A DNA stretch of 64,000 nucleotides, taken from assembly GCF_000835495.1 (NCBI RefSeq), contig NW_015622542.1:4672485-4736484 (forward strand). Direction: 5' to 3'. The notes under the pieces were generated by a model that ran no database searches, was not told the origin of the DNA, and worked only from the letters and a program-made list of their open reading frames with translations. The position numbers were made by a program, and so were the translations under genes. This document shows positions 23,191-34,449 of the stretch, piece by piece. The first letter of the stretch is position 1. The number at the start of each line of letters is the position of its first letter. The DNA is from Cladophialophora immunda. Its lineage: Eukaryota > Ascomycota > Eurotiomycetes > Chaetothyriales > Herpotrichiellaceae.

Positions 23191-23592
23191 TTCGATATCG
23201 TTAAACGCCGGGCGGTGAGTGGAGGTTTGTGCGATATCGTGGTGGTGTCTGTAGTGAGCTGTTGGTGAAGGTGAAACCAATAGGGGACGCAGCAGGCTGC
23301 TAAGGCCTCGCTCGACGATGACTTGAGACTATCTCTGGAATGCCGGAGGCAGAATGAGGCTGTCAGCCTTTCGAGAGATTCGGAGCGAGATATTAGGGCA
23401 GCAACTAGTCAATCGTACTTGAAAGCGTGAAGGGCCCATTAAAATCAAATTCACGATGCAAGTCTGGCCGATTTTTTCAAGCAGAAGCTGACGGTGACTG
23501 TAACAATGAACATTCTCTCACTTGATTTTCACGTAGATAACTTTTTGGTAGAGGTTCTTTCTTGCACATCAAGGCCTCCCCGTAGCGAGACT
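23191..23592. other. Intergenic, no gene seen
   Basis: 402 bp between orphan gene 5 and the reductase 3' end; no features. Confidence 0.4.
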
Positions 23593-24648
23593 TCACTCCG
23601 AAACGTGGAAGTGTGTCTTCACCACCCTCTTCCCGTCCCGGTACCGATCCAGGAGTTCGTTCACCTTGTCCACGTCCAGCCCCTTGACCACCTCGTACGC
23701 ACTCGGCTTCAACTTCCCTTCCAGCAGGTACTGCGGGACACGCTCCCAGAACGGCCTAGAAACGTCGGGCTTGGCTTGAGAACTGCCAAAGGTGTTGAGT
23801 AGTTCGTAGCCTTCCTTTTTCGCGTGGACCTGAGACTCGTCAACGGGTCCGGTGGGGAGCAAGCGGGCGAGTCTGCCCTTCTTGGTGGACGAGAGTGCGT
23901 TGATCGCGATGGTTTGCGTCGCGGGCGGGTTGATGGCGTCGTAGGCGTACAGCAATTCGTCGCCGACGAGATCGCGGATGCGCTTGGTGAGCTCCTCGGG
24001 CGAGGCGTGGCGGTCAATGATATCTGTGGCGCCGTAGGATCTCAACTCGGCCTCGTCGCCGCCGACCACGACGATGCGCCCGATCCCAGCCAGTGCGGCG
24101 AGCTGCACACCGAATCTTCCGCAGTTGCTCCCGCCACCCATGACCAGCAGCGTGGTCCCCTTGTAGTCAAAGCTTGAGGCGGCATCGGTCCAGGGAGCGG
24201 GGATCGCCAGGGTTGAAGCATCGAACAGCGCGACAAGCGGGGCAATCACGTTGGTGGGCAGTGTGGCGCCGTCGTCGTCGGTGAATCCCTTGGGGATCTT
24301 GGCCGAGGCGTCGACGTCGACGACAGCGTACTCTTGCAGCCCGTTCTGGGCATACACCTTGTCGAACCCGGCGTGAGAGACGACGTGGTCGCCGACGGCG
24401 TACTTTGTGGCATTCGGTCCGAGGGCCACGACTTCGCCCACAATGTCGTTCGTGAGGATGGCGGGCAGAGACTGGGCGATGAAGAGGCCGTGGTCACGGG
24501 CTTTCTGGTCGTGCGGGTTTGGCCCGGCGACCGTGACGCGGATCAGGACCTGGTCTGAGCCCGGTTGGGGGACAGGATGATCTGTGACGAGGACCAGAGG
24601 CTTGCCGACCTCGGTGACGACGAGAGCTTTCTGGGTCTTTGGAACCAT
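23593..24648 (-). CDS. Zinc-independent medium-chain reductase (quinone oxidoreductase-like)
   Basis: 351 aa from the ATG at 24648 (MVPKTQKALVV), the usual MDR length, with no intron. The N-terminal GroES-like fold is seen (PVPQPGSDQVLIRV, NDIVGEVVALG, VGDHVVSHAG). The NAD(P)-binding site is MGGGSNCGRFGVQLAA (about 182-197), followed by an acidic stretch (GGDEAEL) that would contact the cofactor ribose. The catalytic zinc Cys/His pair of alcohol dehydrogenases is absent, so a quinone reductase or enoyl-reductase-like activity is more likely than alcohol dehydrogenase. Cytosolic; substrate unknown. No biosynthetic partner is adjacent. Confidence 0.85.
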   Translation of the reverse strand: MVPKTQKALVVTEVGKPLVLVTDHPVPQPGSDQVLIRVTVAGPNPHDQKARDHGLFIAQSLPAILTNDIVGEVVALGPNATKYAVGDHVVSHAGFDKVYAQNGLQEYAVVDVDASAKIPKGFTDDDGATLPTNVIAPLVALFDASTLAIPAPWTDAASSFDYKGTTLLVMGGGSNCGRFGVQLAALAGIGRIVVVGGDEAELRSYGATDIIDRHASPEELTKRIRDLVGDELLYAYDAINPPATQTIAINALSSTKKGRLARLLPTGPVDESQVHAKKEGYELLNTFGSSQAKPDVSRPFWERVPQYLLEGKLKPSAYEVVKGLDVDKVNELLDRYRDGKRVVKTHFHVSE

Positions 24649-25988
24649 TTTGATGGGTTGTACGTGTTCGGTGGATGAGGATGGATTGACGGGGCGCAGA
24701 GGAGGCGATGCAAGCAATTTATGTTCAAATGCCAAATCGAGCGTTTGATTGTGGAATCGACGTCTTCTCAAAGCCTTTCAGGTTTGTCTGTGCGAATCCC
24801 TCGATATCCACTCTGGTTCTGCTCCTCATGCATGTGTGGTATGACTCCTGCACTTAAATATACTTTGGACTTCTGAGGCCATCCATAGAAACAATGGGTT
24901 ATGGTTTTGCTTGGAGGTAGCAGTTTGCTCCGTCCGGTGTCCGTGCTCGCCATCCCTCATCATGCCACAAGCACAAGGCTGACGTGGGGGACACTGCTTG
25001 GTTGGTGCCCACTAATCACAGTCGCAGTGTCGCCTGGCGGGGTTTCGACCGGCTTAATAATTGTACAAAGCGGCGCAGGAACAACAACATTCCCGTGGCA
25101 CAGGGTGCTCAGGTTGGGGAGCGAGAGGGCTTGCAGGGACGGGAGGTCTTTGGGACGCCTCGTCTTGTGGGCGATGGCAGTTGGGTGGCCCGGGGTTGGC
25201 GAACACCGACCTGCATTGTCTGGGCTGAAGGTTGCGCGGAGGAGCAGCTGAAAGGATGCTAGGGAGCGACCGCAGATTGCGCCATCCCTGGAGGAAGAAA
25301 AGAAAGGGCCAGAGTTTCGGCTTCAGGCGAGAAGCTGATTACAGATGAAGTGCCAAGGGATGAGGGGATGAGTCAAGCAACTCGGCATCAATCCGAATCA
25401 TTCTCCGAGTCGCCTTCATGGTGCATTTCATGGTGCACCAGGTGCATAGTGGTGATGACAAACACATCTACGCTCAACAACACCTAGTACTCTGTTGAGT
25501 AGTACTGTGATCCTCGTTCCTATGCGAGGAACTACTGCCTCGGACGTAGCAATGGGAAGAGATATCGCATTATGCCCGACACCGAAGGCCAGGTTGGTAT
25601 GTCACAGGGCAGAAGAATTCCAGCTGGAGTTGTCCTAATGTCCCAAGAGTCAAGCATACCTCTATCGTCCAGACGGGCGCTAAAAGGACCGAGAACAGGA
25701 AGGTGACTCAACATGACTGCATCTGCTCAACGAGGACGACGACACAGGTGAGTCAGAGCAGAAGCCCAGACGGATTGAAACGAAAACGTCCTCGGTGACC
25801 AAGGATGCGGGATCATTCTGGAGCACGAAGACATCGATTGATGTTATGAACCTCTCTAACGTGCACCGTCTCTTCCGAGGCCTCGTTCCAGCTTTGTGGT
25901 TCCCTGAACAATCCACCAACGCCGAGTCGTAAACCATAACGGTCGACACCGAAACAATAACACCATCTCTAAACTCACCATCCTTCGA
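24649..25988. other. Intergenic, no gene seen
   Basis: 1.34 kb. Near 25415-25450 there are short repeated GGTGCA/TTCATGGTGCA words, and a small AGTACT inverted repeat at 25488-25508. No supported coding frame. Confidence 0.4.
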
Positions 25989-28027
25989 TCATCTGGAGCG
26001 CGTCTTGCCCATCTTCCTCTTGCCCTTGATCAAATGGGCTGGTAGCGAAGCCGTCTCGTGGCGATCAGCCTCGCCCTGTCTGGCCATACGATTCATCTTC
26101 CGTTGGCTCAGTTTCGCCATTCGTTGTGCCTTTTCTCGCTTCGCAGGGTCCGTCACGCCCGTGGCACTCACGCCCAGTCCATCTGTGAGCCTGTTTGTCT
26201 TCGGAGCTCGGGAGAGAGACTTCGCCAGTCTCGCAGAGGCTGTCTCGTCAAGTTCCATCTCATCGCCGGCGACTGAAGCAGGCTTGGCGTTACGGATCTC
26301 TGCTCTTGCTCGGTCAGCAGGGGCCGATGCGTCCAGGCCGATTGAGCCGAAGTGCTTCTCCATCTGGCCCACCGTCCTCGTTTTCTTGGCCCGCGGTATT
26401 TGAGCTTTGTTCTTCAAGCTCTTCTTCATGCGAGCCTCATTCATCATCAGCGTCTTCTTGTTCCGGATTAAATCTGCTTTCATGCGGATTTCGGCGTCAT
26501 CTTCATCTTCCATACTGTCGCTCTCGTCATAGAACCCTTCTGCGGTCAGCTTCTCCTCCTCAGCTTCCAGCTCCGCAAGCCTCTGCTCAATGTCAGGATC
26601 GACGTAGTCGGCAATGTTCTTGCCGTTGAAGAACTCGGGAATTTTATCGTGGTTCCACTCCGGGGTGGCGAGATCGTAGAACTTCTTCAGATCAATGTTG
26701 TATACCCCTGCACCTCCATTTTCCTCTTCGATGTCGCGCTCCAGCTTCCTTCTCTCCGGATCTGATCGGTCATATTTTTTGTGGGTTCCGTTTCTGACCG
26801 CTTCTGGGATGTAGGTCTCGCTCACGGAACCTTCCAAGGGCCTGGCCACATGGATGCGGGCGAGAAGATCGCCGAGGCGGCCTGTTGGTGCATCAGCGGT
26901 GGCAGATTGTGCAGATTGCCCAGCCTTTAGTTTTGCCGCAACCCGATCTGCAATCAATCGATCGCAAACCGTGTTCTTCACCTCCTGAACTCCGTCGTTT
27001 GTGACGCATGACAATTGGAGAAGTTCCGTGTTGGAGTTTTGAGTCAACAAATCCTTCAATTGTTGTTGTGTCTCGGAGTCCAAGTCCTCTGGCTTCATGA
27101 CATCGGTCTTGTTCACCACGATAAAAACAAGTTTGTTGGCGAAGAGGGGTTTGATTGAGTTGAACAGCGCCATCTGCGCCGAGACTGAGTAGCCACATTG
27201 CTCTGACAGATCCATAAAGTACAGAATCGCAGATCTCAAATGTGCAATTGCGGTAATGGATTGCATTTCGATGGTGTTCATCTCTTCCAATGGGTGATCC
27301 AGGATACCGGGGGTGTCAATGGCTTGAAATCTGAGATATTTATAGTCAAAATGACCAACAAAGAGCGATTTGGTCGTGAAAGCGTAGGGCTGAACATCGA
27401 CATCGGCTCGAGTGATTGATTTTAAAAAGCTGGACTTCCCCACATTCGGATAACCACAGATGAGAAGCGTTCGGGTGTTGGGATCTATGCTCGGTAGACG
27501 CCCCAGATGCTGTCGCACCTGCTCCAGATACACGAGAGGGTCTTTCAGTCTTTTGCAGATTGTGGCCATCCGACCGAGGGCCGCCCGCTTGAGAGATTTG
27601 CATTGGAACAATGACTGCGCGTACTTGAGGAGCCGAACGTAATCCCGAGACACTGTCTCTATCAGTCGTTTGGCAGTTGACAGCGTGCCCAAGGCAATTC
27701 TGAAATGGTCTGCATCGTAGAGGGTATTGAGGAGGTCTTTGTGGAAGGGATGAATATCTTGGAGTCGAGGAAAGCCTTCGAGGATGGCTTGCAGCTTTTC
27801 GCAGAATGTCTCGGATGTGAACTTGACTTTTCTTGTATAAAATCCTGTAAATTTGTCTCAGCCATGCTCTCTTTTTCAACACGGGCAGGGTTTTAACCTC
27901 TAATTCTGCTAATTTTGAAGCCGGCACGAATCTGGGTAGGCAGCCGGCGCTGTGTCCGGCTGAGAACAATGTCTATGAATTCTTGGGAAGTCGGGACCGG
28001 CGCAATATCTTTCCAGGTGGTCTTCAT
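25989..28027 (-). CDS. nog1: Nucleolar GTP-binding protein 1 (ribosome assembly)
   Basis: Essential GTPase of nucleolar pre-60S ribosomal particles. Exon 1 is 28027-27898, then a 53-nt intron (27845-27897), then exon 2 27844-25989; 661 aa. The start [17 protein letters not shown] matches the family N-terminus, and the junction restores [13 protein letters not shown]. GTPase motifs: G1 GYPNVGKS (174-181), G3 DTPG (220-223), G4 NKTD (288-291). The N-terminal helical bundle and the strongly conserved [14 protein letters not shown] and [20 protein letters not shown] are present. The C-terminus is Lys/Arg rich, ending in a [16 protein letters not shown] nucleolar tail. Divergent from the GNAT gene with 361 bp between starts. 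Confidence 0.97.
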
Positions 28028-28388
28028 CTTGCCGGTCAGCGTCCAGGGCGGCAACGGGAGAGAAGAAAGACGTCGTGGCAATTGTAGAAGCGCAAATGCG
28101 AATGCGGGCGGGAACAAAAATTCGCAACTCGAAATTCGCTTATCGCTTATCGGTGGATAGGCAACTTTGCCGAATGCCAAGGTATGCTCTCATTGGTCAC
28201 AGTTCAGGTGTCTGTCGAGCTGCGTTGCATTTACAGTCGCTGAGTCACAATCAAGCTCCTCAATCGCTCTCCCTGAGGAGGCAGACGAAGCAGATAGGTA
28301 TTTTGACGATTTAATAGTTACTGTGCATTTTATTCGTTGTATCCTGCCACCTTTTGTTCCGATCTCAACTCCCTCGAGACTGTAGAAG
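28028..28388. promoter_or_regulatory. Divergent promoter, NOG1 / GNAT
   Basis: Both genes start outward from this 361-bp gap. No specific site recognised. Confidence 0.5.
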
Positions 28389-29000
28389 ATGAAGAAAACT
28401 ACGCGTCCAGAATTTCCCGTCCCACCATCCCCCATGACCACTGCTCGCCTGCTCCTTCGACCCATCCAACAATCGGATCTGGAAGACTTCCATGCCCTTC
28501 GCTCAGAGATTGAAGTCATGAAGTGGACCTCTACCGGGAAAGTCGACGTTGACAAGGAGGCCACACAAGTCTGGATGAACAGGTTCCTTCCGCCAAACGA
28601 CGCCACCACTTTCAATTTTGCCATTGAGGAGCTCGCGAGTCCCGGCAAGCCCATCGGTGTGTTAGGCTGTCATATCGCAGAACCACCCGAGTGTGGTTAC
28701 ATGTTGCGCACCGACTCTTGGGGTAAAGGGTATGCCACAGAAGCGCTTCGGCGGTGGCTCCAAGCATGGTGGGAGTTGCCCCGGAAAGATGTAACGGTCG
28801 AGGAGGCAGAGGGGGAAACCGGGACTGATGACTGCGTTGTAATGGTACCGGAGGTCTTGAGAGCAGATATAGACGGCAATAACATTGCGAGTGCCAAGAT
28901 ATTGGCCAAATGTGGTTTTCGCCGGGTCGCCGAGGAGCTGATTCAAGAGAACGGCACGGCCGTCAATTTGATCACTTTCGAACTCACTCGGCCAAGATAG
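28389..29000 (+). CDS. GNAT-family N-acetyltransferase (RimJ/RimL-like)
   Basis: Single-exon, 203 aa. The GNAT fold is recognisable: TARLLLRPIQQSDLEDFHALRS at the N-terminus, strand IGVLGCHI, then GYMLRTDSWGKGYATEALRRWLQ, whose GKGYATEA is the acetyl-CoA pyrophosphate loop, and the C-terminal NIASAKILAKCGFRRV typical of RimJ/RimL-type enzymes. Acetylates a small amine or a protein N-terminus; substrate unknown. An alternative ATG at 28434 is possible. The stop is only 17 bp from the convergent DHODH stop. Confidence 0.88.
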   Translation: MKKTTRPEFPVPPSPMTTARLLLRPIQQSDLEDFHALRSEIEVMKWTSTGKVDVDKEATQVWMNRFLPPNDATTFNFAIEELASPGKPIGVLGCHIAEPPECGYMLRTDSWGKGYATEALRRWLQAWWELPRKDVTVEEAEGETGTDDCVVMVPEVLRADIDGNNIASAKILAKCGFRRVAEELIQENGTAVNLITFELTRPR

Positions 29001-29017
29001 TGCCCAACACCATCAGT

Positions 29018-30895
29018 CTAATTTTGAGCATTTGAGCGCTTTTCTTGGTCCTGCCGTTTGATTTCTTTTCGCATTTCATCCTTGATTCGTGATATCGTAC
29101 CAATGCCTCCGTATACCAGGGCAGTGTAAACCATGGCCACGTTGGCGCCCGCATTGAGAACCTCGAGAGCTTGTTTGCCGTTGGTGATTCCTCCGGTCGC
29201 AAATATAACCTTGGGCTGATCAATGGATTCCAAATGGGCTGGACCAGACTCGAGACGATCGAGGGCGTCACGCTGTGCCCGAGGAGGAAGTCGCTCTATG
29301 GCCGCTTGAATTGACCGCAGTTGTTTCTTCTCTTCCGCCGAACGTGATTCTAGATCGAGCGCGGGTGCTTCTTCGACCTCGGGATTTTCTGTTTCTGGCT
29401 GTGGCTTGTCATATTGGCGTTCGTCTGGAAGGCTGATGAGAGGTTGTTTGTCCGCAGCATTCTGTTCAAGCATGCCGCTGATTGGCACTACGCCAGTGTC
29501 AACAGACGCAGTGATTTTATCTGAGCCTGGAACAGGTGTGCCAGCAGGGCTGGATTCTTCGGCGTTGGGTGCCAGAGCCGCTTTAATCCGATCTGCTTCA
29601 GCTTCCAGCGCCCCTTTCCTTGTGGTCGGAGTGTTTGAGGTATCGATCGACGCAGGCTTCTCTACCAACAATTTCCTGTATTTTTTCACCAAATCAACCG
29701 TTCTCTCAAAGAGATGAGGTCCAGAAAACCCTCCCTTTTCAAGCATATTTTGTTCCTCGGTTGGGGACAAGTTTTTCAAGTGAGCAAGTGGCTCGGGTCG
29801 GCGGTTCGTGGTGTTCCCCACGATGACTCCATCTACACCAGCAGCCCAGACTGCATCGCATATTCCTGCAATTTCCGACTCTGAATCCTCGTCCGGGCTC
29901 ACTTTCACCATCACATAGGGCCGCGTTCGCCTCTCTACAGACCTTGCTGCATTTACCACGCCACTTAAGATCGTCCGCAGCTTGTCGGACTGTTGTAATG
30001 AGCGAAGACCAGGGGTGTTAGGGCTGGACACGTTGACGACTAGGATATCAGCATAGGGTCCAAGCTTGTCGACACAATAAACGTAATCGTTAGTGACGGC
30101 CTCGACATCATCCTCCGGAGTGAACTTGTTCTTGGCAATGTTGACAGCAAGCAACTTGCCCGGGATCAAACTTCCCGGAGGGACGCCTGCGATACCATCA
30201 AGGACAGCCTTTTCTGCGATCTCATCGTCACCGAGGCCAAGGGAGTGTGCAAACCTTCTCACTCTGTTTCGCAGTCTCATGGCCACATGATCGGCACCCT
30301 CAGAATTAAGACCGTATCTGTTGATCATCGCTTGTTGTGATGTTAGACGGAACACGCGAGGCTTTGCGTTGCCCTCTTGTGGCAGGGGGGTCGTTCCACC
30401 GATCTCGATGATTGCGGGGCCGATGTCAAAAAGCACATCTGGGATGTCGGCATGCTTGTCTATACCTGCAGAAGTAGCGATTGGATTCCGGAGGCGCTGC
30501 CCAAAGACCTCAACTTCGAGATCGTGCTTCTGGTCGGGGTCACCCCGTTCCCGCGGGTGGAGGCCAAAGTCCCAAAGTGATTTGAGAATTCCATTGCTGA
30601 CGTGGTGTGCCTCTTCAGGATCCCTATACACCAGTCTCAGGGCGGGGATGACCACGTAACGATGAATGCTTGCTCGAGTATCGGTGACATAGAAGTAGAC
30701 GATGCCAAGGCCGAAAACAAGAGTGGCGCCGTAGAGAACATCAACCAGTCGAGACGTAAAGTTCGGCCGTTCTTCAGAGGTGGAAGCATGTCTACGGACT
30801 GGGAGATTAGATATTCGAGGTTGGATTGGCGACGGATGAGCTGGTAGACGAGGCCGCGATGCTCTAAGGAGCAACCTCGCTGCTGAGTGTCTCAT
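29018..30895 (-). CDS. pyrE: Mitochondrial dihydroorotate dehydrogenase (class 2)
   Basis: Oxidises dihydroorotate to orotate with ubiquinone in pyrimidine synthesis, at the mitochondrial inner membrane. Single exon, 625 aa. The Arg/Ser-rich N-terminus (1-40) is a mitochondrial presequence, followed by a hydrophobic anchor (about 54-71). FMN-domain motifs include NPIATSAGIDKHAD (137-150), INRYGLNSEGAD and VVNVSSPNTPGL (286-297), containing the class 2 catalytic serine, then VIVGNTTN and the phosphate-binding FATGGI (565-570). The protein is far longer than the ~400 aa of animal and bacterial class 2 enzymes because of an insertion of about 150 mostly polar residues at 413-560, just before the last FMN strand. 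The gene is intact. Confidence 0.95.
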   Translation of the reverse strand: MRHSAARLLLRASRPRLPAHPSPIQPRISNLPVRRHASTSEERPNFTSRLVDVLYGATLVFGLGIVYFYVTDTRASIHRYVVIPALRLVYRDPEEAHHVSNGILKSLWDFGLHPRERGDPDQKHDLEVEVFGQRLRNPIATSAGIDKHADIPDVLFDIGPAIIEIGGTTPLPQEGNAKPRVFRLTSQQAMINRYGLNSEGADHVAMRLRNRVRRFAHSLGLGDDEIAEKAVLDGIAGVPPGSLIPGKLLAVNIAKNKFTPEDDVEAVTNDYVYCVDKLGPYADILVVNVSSPNTPGLRSLQQSDKLRTILSGVVNAARSVERRTRPYVMVKVSPDEDSESEIAGICDAVWAAGVDGVIVGNTTNRRPEPLAHLKNLSPTEEQNMLEKGGFSGPHLFERTVDLVKKYRKLLVEKPASIDTSNTPTTRKGALEAEADRIKAALAPNAEESSPAGTPVPGSDKITASVDTGVVPISGMLEQNAADKQPLISLPDERQYDKPQPETENPEVEEAPALDLESRSAEEKKQLRSIQAAIERLPPRAQRDALDRLESGPAHLESIDQPKVIFATGGITNGKQALEVLNAGANVAMVYTALVYGGIGTISRIKDEMRKEIKRQDQEKRSNAQN

Positions 30896-33028
30896 GGTTG
30901 ACCTAGCCAGGACACCACGGGCGTCACAGAGGCCGATGTGAGCTTCGGTCTCAATGAAGAGTCTGAGATGGGAGACGAGACAGCTTCAAGATCTTCTGAG
31001 TCAAGGCATCGTCGTGGGGGGATGAGTTGAAGCCGTCGGTGACAGAAGAGAAAGGAGCTTCAGAAAATTATGCTGTCACAAGCAGCTTCCACAAATTGGC
31101 CGACGCTGATTGGCCACGTGCCTTGGCTCGGCAGACCTGCCGCTCTGGAATTACGTCCATGCACCTTTCGCCTCGTCGGCCTCCTTCGACGCGTCCTTTG
31201 CGCCTCTTCAACCATTGCATACCTATGTATTTCCTCGCAAGACCGCCCTTGATTATACGCCTCTGTTGTGTGCTGGTAGATGGCTGCCCGACAGGCTCGC
31301 GGTCTATTCATACAATCCTTGCCTCCAGCACCCTTCTCGCGACGTGATCGCTGCCATGAGGGGGACAACAGATTTTGAGAAGCTGAAGAGCAATGGTTTG
31401 TGACTTGAACTGAAACTAGGGCTAGCATTAGCTATACACACGCGGTGCTGTAGCAATGATTGCAGGACAAATCGCAATGCTTTAAGGATGTGCCAGATTT
31501 CAACAAAACGCCGCCACAGGATCCATCATCCTTTTTCTCGAAAGACAGCCGGCGACCCGTCGAAGGCTGGGAAAGAATATTTGTTTGTTTGCAGCAAGCG
31601 CTCCGGTATGGAAACGAGACCGTTATGCTTGTAGAGTGACTCGGAAGCCTGCGGCCGTGTCGGCGTTTCGGAGAGGATGTGCTAAGCTACATACTCCACC
31701 CTGCACTGGTCGTGAAAATATTCCGGCGCAATTTGAATGTCGATTGATGTAGATGCGAAGGAGAAAGCGGACTCAAACGCAATGATTGGGAAGTCACGGA
31801 GTGACGAAGCGCACAAGTCTCTTCACGGATGTGGGCTTTCTCCTAATCATTCATCTGTAAGACGATCAGTTGATCTTGTGGAGGTGGATGTTTGCCACCA
31901 TTGCCAACATCATCGACGTCCAAGACTTTCATCGTCCAGACACCCGAAAGATCACCCCACGACATTATTACATGTCTTGGTCCTGGTGCACGAGGCTCGT
32001 ATGCTCTGGCCCAAGCTCGCTCGCCATTGGTCGAGAGCTGCCACTCAGTGCCTGGCATATTCCACGAAGCCTCGGCTACTGGCTGGCACCGAAAAAAGTC
32101 ATATGAATACGGATACGCGGGATCAGACTGGGCGAAGGCGAATCGGAGCCAGTTTCATCAGAACATGAGACGGTCGAATGTCTAAATATACCCCAGATTT
32201 CGGTGCGCACATTGCATTGTACCTCATTCAGTACACTAAAATGCTCCGACGCTCGGCAATCGCGTGATTTTGTCCCAGGAAGTGCAAGGCATCTTTCGAG
32301 GCGTCTTTCGAGGGCAAGGCAGATTCCTATCTCGTGCTTTGCATGCAATAGATAAATATAAATAAAACCGGAGTGTTGCTGGCTCGACTTGGTTTTCGGG
32401 CTGCAAGCACTCTGAACTGCTTTGTTATATGCATGTCTCAGCGTCGACCATCTTACATAACCTCACCGCAATTTGTGCCAGTTCACAATCCTCGCGAGCC
32501 AAACAAACCTGCAGCACGGTGCTAAGGCAACACACGAAGCGTTTCCAGGCCGCCTCACTGGCCCCGACTTTCTGACGCACCACTTCCCAAACGAGTCCAA
32601 GGAGCAGCAGACGTCTAACGCTGACGCAGCACTCCACATCAGCAAACATCTCAGCCACCAGCTCACGGGCTGGGCAGCTTTCGCAGGTCTGAGCATTTCG
32701 TGTCCAGGCGCGCTCAGCCTTCCGTCTGCATCCGAGCGGGCGAACCAACCATCAACGTTCCGGCTACCAAAACACCGGGACCCCTTTTTTGCACGTTTAT
32801 CCACAATTATTACAGCAGCAGGGGGAGACGGAGACGGAGACGGTGGATTTCCCTTGACGCCCTTGATATTGTAAAGGTCAGTCCTGGTCACGTTGCTATT
32901 ATATTTCTCAGTCAGCCCCAGAGTTCTCAAGAACTACTTCCCCCCTCCTTGATATATCCTTTGCTTCCCCAGCTTTCGACGAGATACTTAAAGGGGTCAA
33001 TTCAGCCTCGCGCGCGCACCCTCCCAAA
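30896..33028. other. Long intergenic region, no supported gene
   Basis: 2.1 kb between the divergent DHODH and His-rich genes. Overlapping frames at 31027-31428 on both strands and 31737-32168 (+) are open but show no domain or start context that convinces me. CT-rich DNA at 32900-33000 looks like the promoter/5' UTR of the next gene. Confidence 0.4.
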
Positions 33029-34449
33029 ATGGCTGACGCCGACGTGCTCCCTTCCTATCATGCGTTGTTCCCCGAGGAAGAGGCTAACACCGTCGTCAAT
33101 GGCCGAAGACGCTACACGACCATCACTCTTCGTGAGATCTACTACCCTGGGGGCTGTCCGTGCCATCCCAAGGAGAAGAAATTGGCCAAGAAGCGAAAAT
33201 CGAAACAGGAACCCCAGCGGCCGCCGAACACGTTCGAGCCCGATCCCCTCCACGACTGTCTATGGCTAGGCCACGCACGACCGACCATCGCCGAGCGTTC
33301 AGCGAGTCAGAGCAGCGAAAGCTCGACTCGGTCGACAGGCAGCAACAGCAGCAACTCTTCAAATCCGATGAACACCAACAATTCCAGCACGAGTGGCACG
33401 GCCCCATCCGCCGATTCGAGATCCTCAAAAGCACGACCTTGGGACTGGTTAGCCCGCAGAACCTCCAGCTAAGCGTCGTCGATGTCGATGCCGGGATTGT
33501 CCACACGGGCCATCTCACCGACCTTTCGACGCTACCTAGTTCCCGCCATGAACCAGTCTTTGTGACCAGTAACATGAAGTGGTGGAAGCAGAAGTTTGTG
33601 CTTCCGCCTTCATTTGAGATCTTCCCGGGCACTGCCCATCAGCAGCACCCCCAGCACAAGTGGCTGCGAGGCCGGGATGTCGCCCAGACGGGAAGCGAAG
33701 TGACTGGACTCCCACCAACGCAGCCCGACGAGACCCTCGGCCATCTCGACGCCAATCCCAGCGCAGACCCTGTCGAAGTCCCTGTGGAACCCAGGTCCAG
33801 CAAGAGCTTCGATGGTTCCAAGAGGGACGAACAATACCCTCTGGCAGAGATAAAGTACCAGGGCTGGCAAGGGTTTACTCGTATGTCCATCTCACTTACC
33901 CTCTACAACATCACGCCGGAGATGCACTACTCTCCCTCGGCCACGCAAGAACCCCAGAACGCGAGTCACGACATCCGCTCCCACTATACCATTACCCGCC
34001 ATGGTTGGAAGCGCGAGTACATCTTGAGCAGGTCTCCGTCGTCGCGGAACTATAAATGGCACTCGCCCCCGAGCCACAATAGCCAGGTCCTCTCCATGCC
34101 CGCCGTGGACGACGGCTTTGACCCGGCTAATGGGAACCTTCTGCTGGAGGACTCCCAGGGCACGCTTGTGGCCGTGTACAAGCAGAGGCGCGATCACCAG
34201 GTCTTGGGCGCCTTGACGGTGTTCTTGGCCAACGTTGCTGGAGGGCCAAGCGGAGGCAACCTTGGGGATAGTAACGAGAATGAAGGATACGAGCAGGGCC
34301 ATGGACATCGACACGGCCACGGACACGGCCATGGGTATGGGAGCACAGCTAGGGCCGACGAGAGAATCCCTCTCAAGGCCGTGGTGGCGAGCTGTCTGGC
34401 CGTGGTCATGTACGAGCGGATTGGCTGGCAGAATCTCTTGGGGCACTGA
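33029..34449 (+). CDS. Hypothetical His-rich protein, 5' structure unresolved
   Basis: Two overlapping frames appear to belong to one gene. From the ATG at 33029 a frame runs 147 codons (MADADVLPSYHALFPEEE, Cys-containing GGCPCHPKEKK, then Ser/Asn-rich) to 33472. A second frame, open from before 33160, runs to 34449 and carries the main body: VFVTSNMKWWKQKFVLPPSFEIFPGT, then RHGWKREYILSRSPSSRNYKWHSPP, a Gly/His-rich repeat (HGHRHGHGHGHGYG) and a hydrophobic C-terminus (KAVVASCLAVVMYERIGW). No intron with good consensus joins them, although GTGAGA at 33131 is a fair donor. A CAG-rich tract lies in the overlap near 33340-33360. The function is not recognised. A frameshift, an odd intron or two overlapping genes are all possible. 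Confidence 0.6.

Noticed and set aside
25405..25510. Short GGTGCA words and an AGTACT inverted repeat as a mobile-element end
   Set aside because: Too short, no target duplication and no transposase nearby.
31027..31428. Overlapping open frames on both strands upstream of DHODH
   Set aside because: Both translations are low-information with no conserved motif; a 97-codon plus frame at 31110 is the best of them but lacks any support.
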